Assembly (NCBI RefSeq): GCF_017114945.1
Contig: NZ_JABXKQ010000033.1
Coordinates: 1 to 52,619, forward strand
Direction of reading: 5' to 3'
DNA from: Nostoc sp. JL34
GTDB taxonomy: Bacteria > Cyanobacteriota > Cyanobacteriia > Cyanobacteriales > Nostocaceae
Length of the DNA: 52,619 nt
Part shown: positions 44,533 to 52,619 of the stretch, one piece after another
How positions within the stretch are numbered: the first letter of the stretch is position 1
Layout: every line of letters begins with the position of its first letter
Position numbers and translations under genes: made by a program
Notes under the pieces: generated by a model
The model's database searches: none
Seen by the model: the letters and a program-made list of their open reading frames with translations, nothing else
Told to the model about the DNA's origin: nothing

Positions 44533-47500
44533 ATGAATCGAGATGCGTTGGTAGTGGGAATTAATCAGTATCCTTTCTTAAAAGATACTCCAACAAGTAA
44601 AGCGAAACATATTTTTACCCCTGCTAACGATGCCGAAGCGATCGCGCAACGTTTAGAAGAATATGGTGATTTTCGCGTGCGGCGACTGCCAGAAACGATT
44701 CAGGGTGAACAGCGTCGAGTCACATCTGATGGTTTGGTCAAATCTGAGACTTTAGAAGATGCGATCATCCAGTTATTCAACCCAGTAGGCGAAAATATTC
44801 CAGAAACAGCGCTGTTATATTTTATCGGTCATGGTTTACGCAAAAATCGCGGTGGGGTAACTGAAGGTTTTTTGGCTGCCAGTGATGCTGATCCCCGAAA
44901 GAATCAGTGGGGTATTTCCCTACGATGGTTGCGAGAACTGTTGCAAAAAAGTCCCGTCAAGCAGCAAATCGTCTGGCTGGACTGCTGCTACAGTGGAGAA
45001 CTATTCAATTTTGTAGAAGCAGATTTGGGGACATCGCTTCAAGAACAGACGCGGTTTTTAATTGCTGCATCAAGAGAATTTGAACCTGCTGAGGAAGATA
45101 TTCAGGGAAAGCATGGGGTATTTTCCCAAGCACTTTGGGAAGGACTTGATCCCAGACAACAGCCAGATGGTTTGGTCAACAATGACAAATTAATTGAGTA
45201 TATTGCCCAAACCCTCAAGGATGTTCCCCAGCAGCCGATTTGGTATAACCCCAACCGGGAAATTATGCTCACTGGTGAACGGGAAGACGTTCTCATCCAC
45301 ATCCCAGATGGAGTTTGTCCTTACAAAGGGTTACGCTTCTTTGATGTTGAAGATGCTACCTATTTTTATGGGCGGAAAGTATTGACCCAAAAGCTGATTC
45401 AGCACGTTCAGGTGGGTAAAGGAAATTTTTTGGCAGTACTGGGCGTATCGGGGAGTGGTAAATCTTCCTTACTGCGGGCGGGGTTGATTTACCAGTTACA
45501 GCAACAGCGCAGATTACCAGGGACAGAGGAATGGAAAATTAGGATTTTTAACCCAGGAGAGCGACCTCTGGTGAGTTTGGCAACAGCATTTCTGGATGAG
45601 TTAGCCACAGATATGCAGCGTGCAGAACAGCTAAAAGTGGCAGATGAGGCGATCGCACAAGGAGAAACAGGGCTAGCACGATTAATTAGAGCATCGCGAT
45701 CGCCTCGCACCCTACTAATTGTGGATCAGTTTGAAGAGATTTTTACCGTTTGTCAGAGTCACAGCGATCAACAGCAGTTTATTTCTAGTTTATTGGGTGC
45801 GCTCAAACAAACAGGAGATAAACTCTGCATAATATTTGCTATGCGTGATGATTTCTTAGGTAAGTGTGCTGCATATCATGAGCTAACTGATTTGATTCAA
45901 ACTAATCTGGTGATGGTAACTCCCATGTCTTTAGAAGAGTTGCAGCAAGCAATCCGAGAACCGGCAGCAAAACTAGGACGGAAGGTGGAAGAAAATTTAA
46001 TCAATGCTATTCTCAAAGACTTGGGAGTTGAGGTAGGACAACCTACACAAGAACCTGAACCGGGAATGTTGCCTTTGTTGTCATATACTTTAGAGCAGCT
46101 TTGGCAACGACAGAAACTGAATTGGTTGAAGCTAGATAGTTATCACCAATTAGGCGGGGTGCGAAAAACTCTAGAAAATTTGGCAGAACAAACTTACAAG
46201 GAACTTTCGGCTGAAGAACAACGGGTAACGGACTTGATTTTTATTAATTTGACTCAGTTAGGGGAAGGTACACCAGACACACGCAAGCAAGTTCCGCAGC
46301 GAGATTTAGTTTCTTTGGGTAAATCTGCACAGTTGGTAAAGCAAGTAATTCAAAAGCTGGCACTAGCGAAGTTAATCGTCACTAGCGAACAACGCAGAGG
46401 TGAAGAAAAGGTGGCGGTAGTAGATGTGTCTCATGAAGCCTTGATTCGCCATTGGTCAAGGTTGCAAGAGTTGCTGGATAATAATCGGGAGGCGATTAGA
46501 ACTGAGCGCAGAATTCATGCGGCAGCTGAAGAATGGGCAGATAAAGGTAAGTCTGTTGATTACTTGATCACGGGGTTGAGATTGGCAGAAGCCGAGAAGT
46601 TTTTGCAAGAGCAAGTTGATATTGTACCACCGTCAGGTTTGAGTTATGAGTTAATAGAGGCTAGTCAGAAAGAGCGCGATCGCATTGCTACTGAACTGGA
46701 GCGACTAGAAAAGGAAGAATTAGAACGAGAGCGACTTGCACAACAGCAAGAATTACAAAGAGAAAAACAAGCACGACGCGGTTGGCAATGGCTGGCTTTT
46801 GTACTCGGTGCGATCGCTATGGGTACTATTGGCTCATTCGTCTACCGAGAAGGATTGCGGCAGATTCTGATTAGGCAAACTGAGATGGTATCTATTTCTG
46901 GTGGCGACGCTATTATCGGCACAGACGATTCCAATGCTTATAGTAACGAAAAACCCAAAAGCTTTTTTCATCTTTCAGATTTTCAAATCCAAAAGTTTGA
47001 GGTTTCTAATCATCTTTATCGCTTTTGCGTACAAGCTGGACATTGTGATAAACCAGTTAATCCCAGTCAATTAAATGATCACAAATTTGATCAATATCCA
47101 GTAGTAGAAGTGACGGCTTTTCATGCAGCTACTTACTGTGAGTGGCTAGGTATGCGATTACCTACAGAACTTGAATGGGAAAGGGCTACACGCGGTTCTA
47201 AAGGAGAACTATGGCCATGGGGTGACAAAACTCCAGTAGCTAATTTTGCTAATATTTCTGGAAAATCCAAAAAAGGTATTGAAGTTATAAATGCTTATAA
47301 ACAAGGGAGAACTAATGAAGGAGAAGTTTATAACTTAATTGGTAATGTTTGGGAATGGACTGCATCCTATTATCAGCCATCCTATAAAAACTACAATTTG
47401 GCATTGGTTTGGAAAGATTCAAAACAGCCTATTCCATCAAACTTGTCTCTAATTACTAGGGGAGGAGGATGGATGTCACAAATTGACCGAGTAACTCAAC

Positions 47501-47559
47501 GTTTGGAGACTCCTAGCTCCTTTCATAATCCAGATACAGGAATACGTTGTGCCAAGTAA
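44533..47559 (+). CDS. Caspase (C14)-nSTAND1 NTPase-TM-FGE-sulfatase domain protein (1008 aa)
   Basis: Residues 1 to about 250 are a caspase-like protease with His100 (YFIGHGL) and Cys152 (WLDCCYSGE). About 262-720 is an nSTAND1 NTPase: 'CPYKGLRFFDVEDATYFYGR', Walker A GVSGSGKSS (Lys310), Walker B TLLIVDQFEE (Asp398). About 714-750 is a Glu/Arg-rich coiled coil. 751-772 is one membrane span (WQWLAFVLGAIAMGTIGSFV). About 783-1008 is a formylglycine-generating-enzyme/SUMF1-like domain (RLPTELEWERATRG, GNVWEWTAS, TRGGGWMS, final GIRCAK). Known relatives are candidate signalling or cell-death NTPases of multicellular bacteria; FGE domains in them are thought to recognise ligands. The protease and NTPase would be cytosolic and the FGE domain extracytoplasmic if the span is real. 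Confidence 0.92.
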   Translation: MNRDALVVGINQYPFLKDTPTSKAKHIFTPANDAEAIAQRLEEYGDFRVRRLPETIQGEQRRVTSDGLVKSETLEDAIIQLFNPVGENIPETALLYFIGHGLRKNRGGVTEGFLAASDADPRKNQWGISLRWLRELLQKSPVKQQIVWLDCCYSGELFNFVEADLGTSLQEQTRFLIAASREFEPAEEDIQGKHGVFSQALWEGLDPRQQPDGLVNNDKLIEYIAQTLKDVPQQPIWYNPNREIMLTGEREDVLIHIPDGVCPYKGLRFFDVEDATYFYGRKVLTQKLIQHVQVGKGNFLAVLGVSGSGKSSLLRAGLIYQLQQQRRLPGTEEWKIRIFNPGERPLVSLATAFLDELATDMQRAEQLKVADEAIAQGETGLARLIRASRSPRTLLIVDQFEEIFTVCQSHSDQQQFISSLLGALKQTGDKLCIIFAMRDDFLGKCAAYHELTDLIQTNLVMVTPMSLEELQQAIREPAAKLGRKVEENLINAILKDLGVEVGQPTQEPEPGMLPLLSYTLEQLWQRQKLNWLKLDSYHQLGGVRKTLENLAEQTYKELSAEEQRVTDLIFINLTQLGEGTPDTRKQVPQRDLVSLGKSAQLVKQVIQKLALAKLIVTSEQRRGEEKVAVVDVSHEALIRHWSRLQELLDNNREAIRTERRIHAAAEEWADKGKSVDYLITGLRLAEAEKFLQEQVDIVPPSGLSYELIEASQKERDRIATELERLEKEELERERLAQQQELQREKQARRGWQWLAFVLGAIAMGTIGSFVYREGLRQILIRQTEMVSISGGDAIIGTDDSNAYSNEKPKSFFHLSDFQIQKFEVSNHLYRFCVQAGHCDKPVNPSQLNDHKFDQYPVVEVTAFHAATYCEWLGMRLPTELEWERATRGSKGELWPWGDKTPVANFANISGKSKKGIEVINAYKQGRTNEGEVYNLIGNVWEWTASYYQPSYKNYNLALVWKDSKQPIPSNLSLITRGGGWMSQIDRVTQRLETPSSFHNPDTGIRCAK

Positions 47560-47609
47560 TATCATATCCGGTTTATTAATAGACTAAAAATATCAGGAGG
47601 AAAAGCAAG

Positions 47610-48308
47610 GTGTCCGAGCTTAAAAAATTAGAATTTTCAAAGCCTATTACTCGTTATGAGAGTACTGCCATATATGATAATAATCAAGGCTATAAGGTTT
47701 TTGTTAAAGCTTATGGTAGTAGCAAAAATGAAATAGAGGAACGGACTAAAAATTTATTGATATCCTTAAATATATCCACAGATGAAATCTTAGAATCAGA
47801 TACAGTTGCCAGTTTGATACCCGAAGCTGACAATCGGCCAGTTTTAAATTCTGAACCTGGCATTTCTGCGGAAGCAGAAAATATAGAAGATATAATTCAA
47901 CCTTTAGAAATTTTTGTAGACTCCCTTCTTCTAGACAATATAAATCCAGGAAGCAAACTAAAATTTGCATTTGAAAATCGATTACCCAGTATAATGTGGA
48001 GATCAATAAATGATGATACCTTACAACCTATACCTATAACAACTTTATCAAGAGAAGTTTATAAAACAAGCCCACTTACTAAGGTAGAAGCTATTATTAC
48101 TGTCCAAAGAGGGAATGCTACTTTCTTCTTGTATCAATCAACAACAGGACAGGGTAATTGGGGGGACTACGTTAGAAAAATTACAGTTTCATCTAACAGT
48201 TCTGAAAATCTAATCTATAGAGTAAATCAAAATAAGTATTTTAAACTTATGGTACAGGGCGAACCCGGTACTAATTATAGTATTACAGGAAATTGGGTGG
48301 TTACTTAA
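47610..48308 (+). CDS. Uncharacterised protein downstream of the caspase/STAND gene (232 aa)
   Basis: The GTG start at 47610 is fixed by a perfect AGGAGG ten nucleotides upstream. There is no signal peptide or membrane span. Residues 1 to about 100 are polar and mixed alpha/beta ('YDNNQGYKVFVKAYGSSKNE'). Residues about 100-232 are beta-rich ('AIITVQRGNATFFLYQSTTG', 'YFKLMVQGEPGTNYSITGNW'), reminiscent of a jelly-roll or pre-peptidase-like sandwich, but I do not recognise the family. The gene follows the caspase gene by 50 nt in the same direction and is convergent with the CHAT operon, so it could be substrate, sensor or regulator. Confidence 0.75.
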   Translation: MSELKKLEFSKPITRYESTAIYDNNQGYKVFVKAYGSSKNEIEERTKNLLISLNISTDEILESDTVASLIPEADNRPVLNSEPGISAEAENIEDIIQPLEIFVDSLLLDNINPGSKLKFAFENRLPSIMWRSINDDTLQPIPITTLSREVYKTSPLTKVEAIITVQRGNATFFLYQSTTGQGNWGDYVRKITVSSNSSENLIYRVNQNKYFKLMVQGEPGTNYSITGNWVVT

Positions 48309-48341
48309 AATGGATTGATTTCGTTTCAATAACAAGTTAAA

Positions 48342-49994
48342 TTACTTGTCCTGAATCTCTCCCCCTGCCAAATTACTCAAGCTACGACTAGCGACATCTG
48401 CACTCAATCCCCAAAGTATCAATTCCAAATAATTAGAAAAGGGGTCAGCACCAAAAGTCATACCCTTTTCTACATATAATGCGCGTATCCCTACTAACGA
48501 TAATCCTACTAACAACGTTAAAGATAACAGTGGTCGCACAATCCAGAGTGTTGTTTCTGCTCGCAATTCGTTAGATACTCCTGCGATCGCTATCAAAAGT
48601 TGGCGTAACCACGCAAACCTAGCTGATTTAGTTTTCTGCACCTGTGTAGCACGTTCAGCAGATATTATGGCCACAGCAGCTTCATTTGCAGCTGCTGTCA
48701 AACTAGGATCGGGTTTTTTATCTCCTCCCATCATGCCATTGCTGAGGTTGATAATACTCTGCTGTATTTGTTGCAGCAATTCTTTAGCTTTATCATCGCT
48801 CTCAAATTTAATGCAATTACGAGTTTCCGTAATTTTGGCTAATAGCCCGTTTTCACCACCCACAGCAGGGTCTTGTTCCATACCTTCTAACTGCTGTTCG
48901 ATTTTTCGGAGGCTAGTTAAGCAATTAAGACGCTCTTTAATCTTGGCTAAATCTGCGTTCACTGTTTCTAAATCCATTTGAGTAACAGAACTGCGGACTT
49001 TATTAACCATTGGACTCAGAATTTCTTGGTCTTTTTCGTCAACTTTATCAATCATGTTCTCTACTTCGTAGACTTTCGCCAAAGCATCCGATTGGGGAAT
49101 CCCCTTATCTTGCATATATTTGAACAATCTGCCCAGAACGATACCCACCAATAAAACTAAAATTGGTATTGCTGGGCCAATACGCATACTTAAATCCACT
49201 GGAATCGACAGTCTCCCCTCTCGACCTTCCATTGTCAAGTAAACTGCCCCCGTATATCGGTCGGGGGGTATTTGCGATCGCTCCCACTTTAAAGGCAAGC
49301 TAATAATTTTATTAGCAGCTAAAGTTTGCGGACTTAGCGGGGGGTCTACCTCGGTTTTAGTAATTTGATAGTTAGTTTGCTTCCCTTGTAAAATTACTTC
49401 AGCACTGGTAAGAAGCACAGTTGCTTGATTGGGGTTATCTAAATAAATTAGCCGTTGATTTTGGACAGCACTGGCGGGGAGTAATAGATCAGCTAAACCA
49501 CAATCCCAACTGCATCGGACTAATTGCAACTGAACTTGTTCTGAATCTTTTACAGGTACTAATGCAGGTCTAGCTTTTGCTTTCACTGTTAAAGGAATCA
49601 CCAAAGCCTCAGATCGCTTTTGACTAGGTAAAAGTATTTCAATCTGTCCTTGATAAGTTCCTGGTAACTTTACACCATTCAACTTCACCTGAAAATCTTT
49701 TGGTAAACCCGCTTCTAGCTTGCGTTCTCCAATTAACTCTACCTGCTGGCGACCAATTACTTCATCACCTTCGGTTCGCTTCAAGTCTGAGGGTAGGAAT
49801 GTCCAAGCTGTTATATTCCCTCCAGAGGCTGTTAATCGGATGTTGCTAATTAAGGCATTCTCTTCCCCAAGCCAACCTTTAACTTCTAACGGCTTGTCTT
49901 TGGCATCAACTTCAATTTTGACATTAGTTTGAGCAACAGCAGGAGCAGGGCAAACGAGTAAAATCAGGAGTGCAGCAGTAATCCAGCATTTCAT
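48342..49994 (-). CDS. Signal-peptide membrane protein with extracytoplasmic beta domains (550 aa), partner of the CHAT gene
   Basis: Signal peptide 1-21 (ITAALLILLVCPAPAVAQ), extracytoplasmic Ig-like region about 22-270 containing a CSWDC pair (161-165), membrane span about 273-292 (IGPAIPILVLLVGIVLGRLF), a cytosolic helical/coiled-coil region about 293-480 ('KVYEVENMIDKVDEKDQEIL', 'LETVNADLAKIKERLNCLTS'), and more hydrophobic segments at about 488-540. Family not recognised. Starts 15 nt after the CHAT gene stop, so the two are one operon. The layout suits a receptor or pore linking an outside signal to the CHAT protease, or a membrane target of it (inference). Confidence 0.8.
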   Translation of the reverse strand: MKCWITAALLILLVCPAPAVAQTNVKIEVDAKDKPLEVKGWLGEENALISNIRLTASGGNITAWTFLPSDLKRTEGDEVIGRQQVELIGERKLEAGLPKDFQVKLNGVKLPGTYQGQIEILLPSQKRSEALVIPLTVKAKARPALVPVKDSEQVQLQLVRCSWDCGLADLLLPASAVQNQRLIYLDNPNQATVLLTSAEVILQGKQTNYQITKTEVDPPLSPQTLAANKIISLPLKWERSQIPPDRYTGAVYLTMEGREGRLSIPVDLSMRIGPAIPILVLLVGIVLGRLFKYMQDKGIPQSDALAKVYEVENMIDKVDEKDQEILSPMVNKVRSSVTQMDLETVNADLAKIKERLNCLTSLRKIEQQLEGMEQDPAVGGENGLLAKITETRNCIKFESDDKAKELLQQIQQSIINLSNGMMGGDKKPDPSLTAAANEAAVAIISAERATQVQKTKSARFAWLRQLLIAIAGVSNELRAETTLWIVRPLLSLTLLVGLSLVGIRALYVEKGMTFGADPFSNYLELILWGLSADVASRSLSNLAGGEIQDK

Positions 49995-50009
49995 GAGTAG
50001 GTCAAGCAG

Positions 50010-52190
50010 TTAATTATGGGCAAGCGCACGAGCTAAAGCAATCTCATAAGGAGCATACAATGAATACACTAAACCCAAAGGATTGAGGTTCTGCTGAAGC
50101 ATTTCTCGCCGCACTGTCAGCATAGCTCGTCCTAAAGGTTCTCCGCGAAATACTCGCTTCAGCAAGATAATGGCATAGAGTTCTGCAAATAATTCTGGTA
50201 CAGGGCATTCCGTACCAATTACGCCACTAGCACCAGCTGCACGAAAGTCATCAATTAAGCTGATGTAACTCTCCGGCCCATAATCCCCAGTAGCGCAGCC
50301 GTTGAGTAAGACTAAAGGGCGATGCTGCCAGTTTACCTCGCAGGCTTCGAGAAAATTACTGGAAATTTTGTCATCGCTCAGTTGCAAGTAAGGCAGTTGT
50401 TCAGTTTCATCTATACCGCCGTGACAATAAAAGTACACAATATCTAAATCAGAACTGTAAGTTGCCCAAATATTCTCTAGTTCCATGATTTCTTCAGCTA
50501 CTAGCATTTTCACGTAACCAAGTTGTTCAATTTTAGGCAGGTGGTTTTTCCAAAACCTAAAATCTCGCCAGACGTTGAAATTGATATACAAAGGTTGATT
50601 ATTGGCAATTTGCCATACAAGGCTAGGCGTTTGAGAAAGTTCGCCACTTGTCCAAGCTGGAAGTTGCTCAATAGCATAGCGGTAGCCCCAAAAAGCATGG
50701 GGGCAAACAACCTTGTAATTATCCTTAAAAGGACAGTCAGTACAGTCGATGTCGTGATTGAGAAATTCTTCGCAGACATGAACTTCTTTACTGGTCATTA
50801 CCTTACGCTCATATAGCAACGCCCAAGGGATTGTTGCTTTTCCCAATCCTAAAATTGGGTTAATCGGGTTAACTTGGATGACGCTATCAGGTTTTAAGGC
50901 GGCGCGTAATTTTTCGCCACTGTCTTCACCTAACGTTCGACCTTTGTTTTCGGGGAGTAATGAGCGATATAAATATCGTCCAGCATCGGCTAACTGAGGT
51001 AGCCAAGTATTTAGCAGCTTCATATCGCCTTGGGTTTTAAACTGATAACCCTCTTTTGTCGCCGCCATTGAGTGTAATTTTTGCCGCACTCTGGCGATCG
51101 CATTTCCTAACCCAGATTGTAAATTTGTACTATAAGATACTAGTTCTTGATTGCCCTGTGTCCTGTCCAGAAAGCGCAGATCAGTGCTACCATCGCGTGT
51201 ATCAACTTGTACATCTACAGTTAAGAATCGCTCAGGAAGCAGTGTTAGCTTGTCATGAGTCAGCAAGTCAGTGGTAGTAAAGGTAATGGTAGCGGTTTGA
51301 GGTGGGCGCAGTGACTCTGGGATTTCTGCCCCGGCTACGGGGATGATGAGGACTGCAAGTTGCTTTGACTGAAGCAGATATCCGCGATATAACAAGTCCA
51401 CCTGAATGTAGCCTCGACCTTCAAATAAGTTAGGTTTAACGGTGAACTGTACAATATCTGATGCACCACTGCGGGGTAGGGTTAGCTTTTTGACTGTTGC
51501 ATCTATGTTAAATTCCTTAGAAGCCACCACTAAATCTAGAGGTAGGGATTCCGAGTCATTCCACACCTGAGCCAAGGCTTGATCTGGAAATGGAGTCGGC
51601 TTACTCTCTATTCCTTTTCGTTCTGGGCTGATGTCTACAAGCAATAAATAAGTCTGTCCGTGAATTAAGGGTTCGCTGGGTGGAACAGTTGTGCGCTCAT
51701 CAGGATTTGCAAAGTAAGTATTAAAGTAACGATAGTTTTCTACATAGTCGGAGATTTCTTGTATAAAAGGTAGCTGCTTAACAGTGTGGTCTTGGTTGGA
51801 AAGACGCAGGATGGAACTGGTAAGGCTAATTACCGGGTTTGGTTGATTGTTGGGTTCACCTTTGATTTGACCGTCAAAGGTGGTAATTTCTTTTGTCTCT
51901 CCGAATAGTTCTTTCTCTAAGTAAGCTAGGCTTGGTAACAATTCTCTAGGGATTCGACCGTCTAAAGTGTCTAATTTGACTTTTACTGCTTCAAAAAGCT
52001 GATGTAAAGTGGAATTTGCCTGAATTATAGTAATTAATTCTGGTTCAATAAACTCCCAGTAATCAGGATCGAGAGCTAGTTGCTGTCCTACATCTTGCAG
52101 AAGTGCTTGTTCATCTTCGCTCAAAGGAATTTCCAGTTTTTTCAGCGCCAGTAACAGAGCTAGTAGAGTTTTGGTAACGGAAGAATTCAT
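50010..52190 (-). CDS. CHAT-domain (caspase-like) protease with N-terminal adaptor region (726 aa)
   Basis: Start taken as ATG 52188-52190 (MNSSVTKTLLALLLALKKLE); an ATG at 52265 would add 25 residues. Residues 1 to about 100 are helical, like the small effector-associated domains of STAND/protease systems. About 110-440 is unassigned, with a beta-rich part. Residues 473-496 carry four cysteines (Cys473, 483, 486, 496: HVCEEF...DCTDCPF...VVCPH), a probable zinc knuckle. The C-terminal CHAT domain has catalytic His590 (YFYCHGGID) and Cys632 (LLNGCATGD). CHAT proteases cleave effector proteins such as gasdermins in known bacterial defence systems. Operon with the membrane protein downstream. 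Confidence 0.9.
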   Translation of the reverse strand: MNSSVTKTLLALLLALKKLEIPLSEDEQALLQDVGQQLALDPDYWEFIEPELITIIQANSTLHQLFEAVKVKLDTLDGRIPRELLPSLAYLEKELFGETKEITTFDGQIKGEPNNQPNPVISLTSSILRLSNQDHTVKQLPFIQEISDYVENYRYFNTYFANPDERTTVPPSEPLIHGQTYLLLVDISPERKGIESKPTPFPDQALAQVWNDSESLPLDLVVASKEFNIDATVKKLTLPRSGASDIVQFTVKPNLFEGRGYIQVDLLYRGYLLQSKQLAVLIIPVAGAEIPESLRPPQTATITFTTTDLLTHDKLTLLPERFLTVDVQVDTRDGSTDLRFLDRTQGNQELVSYSTNLQSGLGNAIARVRQKLHSMAATKEGYQFKTQGDMKLLNTWLPQLADAGRYLYRSLLPENKGRTLGEDSGEKLRAALKPDSVIQVNPINPILGLGKATIPWALLYERKVMTSKEVHVCEEFLNHDIDCTDCPFKDNYKVVCPHAFWGYRYAIEQLPAWTSGELSQTPSLVWQIANNQPLYINFNVWRDFRFWKNHLPKIEQLGYVKMLVAEEIMELENIWATYSSDLDIVYFYCHGGIDETEQLPYLQLSDDKISSNFLEACEVNWQHRPLVLLNGCATGDYGPESYISLIDDFRAAGASGVIGTECPVPELFAELYAIILLKRVFRGEPLGRAMLTVRREMLQQNLNPLGLVYSLYAPYEIALARALAHN

Positions 52191-52301
52191 TGAAGTAGGT
52201 TGCTTGTAATACTTTATACGGTTAAAATTTTTAGCTATGAGAAGAGAAGCACTTATAGAACCCATTTGAGATCTCTGATAACGAGCTAAGATCAGGAATA
52301 A

Positions 52302-52572
52302 ATGGCATACTCCAGCAGCTTAACCGACAAAGAGTGGAAACTCATTGAGCCATTACTTCCGCAGAAGAAACAAACCAGACCACCTCGTTGGACAAAACGA
52401 CAAATCTTAGATGGCATCTTTTATCAACTTAAGAACGGCTGTAATTGGTGTGACCTACCCTTCATACTTGGCGCCCTACTCGACGGTATTTTGGCATTAC
52501 AAGCAGTGGCGTTCAGATGGAGTGCTAGAGCAGATGATGTGTGCTTTGCATTCACAGGTAGGAGTTATGTAA
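52302..52572 (+). pseudogene. Truncated, frameshifted IS5-like transposase (DUF4096 part)
   Basis: Start MAYSSSLTDKEWKLIEPLLP and RWTKRQILDGIFYQLKNGCNW are the DUF4096 N-terminus of IS5-group transposases. After CDLP the frame is lost; PYSTVFWHYKQWRSDGVLEQ continues in the +1 frame and stops at TAA 52570-52572. The catalytic DDE core is absent, so this is a dead remnant. Confidence 0.85.
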
Positions 52573-52619
52573 AAATAACTTGAACAATTAAGTGACTACT
52601 TTGGGTTTGATAATATAGT

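Overview
The window reads as chromosome of a filamentous, Nostoc-like cyanobacterium. The octamer GCGATCGC (HIP1) recurs throughout. There are many G/C-run spacer repeats of the 'ggggactggggatt' type and several MITE-sized elements. The gene content is typical of the group: a helical carotenoid protein, squalene-hopene cyclase with HpnB, DUF6335, a CIA30-containing atypical SDR, and caspase/CHAT proteins. No rRNA, tRNA or CRISPR array was seen.

Layout. 0-5.8 kb: a PlsY-like/PEP-utilising fusion enzyme coupled by ATGA overlap to a cupin, a 58-residue membrane protein, an SGNH hydrolase and a second cupin. 6.2-11.1 kb: a stress-type cluster (small secreted protein, decayed Zn-alcohol dehydrogenase, SRPBCC membrane protein, DJ-1/PfpI fusion, DUF2267, DUF6335, helical carotenoid protein). 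12.4-15.7 kb: divergent hopanoid genes shc and hpnB, the latter with a spacer repeat inserted in frame. 15.7-20.2 kb: a leftward operon of ECF sigma factor, anti-sigma factor, Spy/CpxP-like protein, DUF1800 and DUF1501. 21.4-24.0 kb: an LCP ligase and UppP, both in cell-envelope lipid-carrier metabolism. 24.0-31.7 kb: an ArsR-family regulator divergent from thioredoxin, followed by SDR, old yellow enzyme, nitroreductase, MFS, SDR, methyltransferase and glutathione S-transferase. This looks like a redox or electrophile-handling island. 32.6-35.1 kb: metY and metX.

35.4-39.6 kb is a gene graveyard. The nucleotide-binding part and the TPR part of an NB-ARC/TPR protein lie 2.7 kb apart. Between them are an AT-rich, apparently intact CDP-diacylglycerol diphosphatase gene, a parA interrupted by one in-frame TAA, a truncated parB-like start and other scraps. 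39.7-43.9 kb holds a MocR-type regulator with a well-formed candidate operator and an SDR with a CIA30 insertion.

44.2-52.2 kb is the most interesting segment. A caspase/nSTAND NTPase/transmembrane/FGE protein with two small companions converges on a two-gene operon encoding a CHAT (caspase-like) protease and a signal-peptide-bearing membrane protein. It resembles the NTPase-plus-protease conflict or cell-death systems of multicellular bacteria, and this exact pairing is the best candidate for an undescribed system. A broken IS5-like transposase closes the window. All assignments come from reading translated sequence and recalled family motifs; no search was run.
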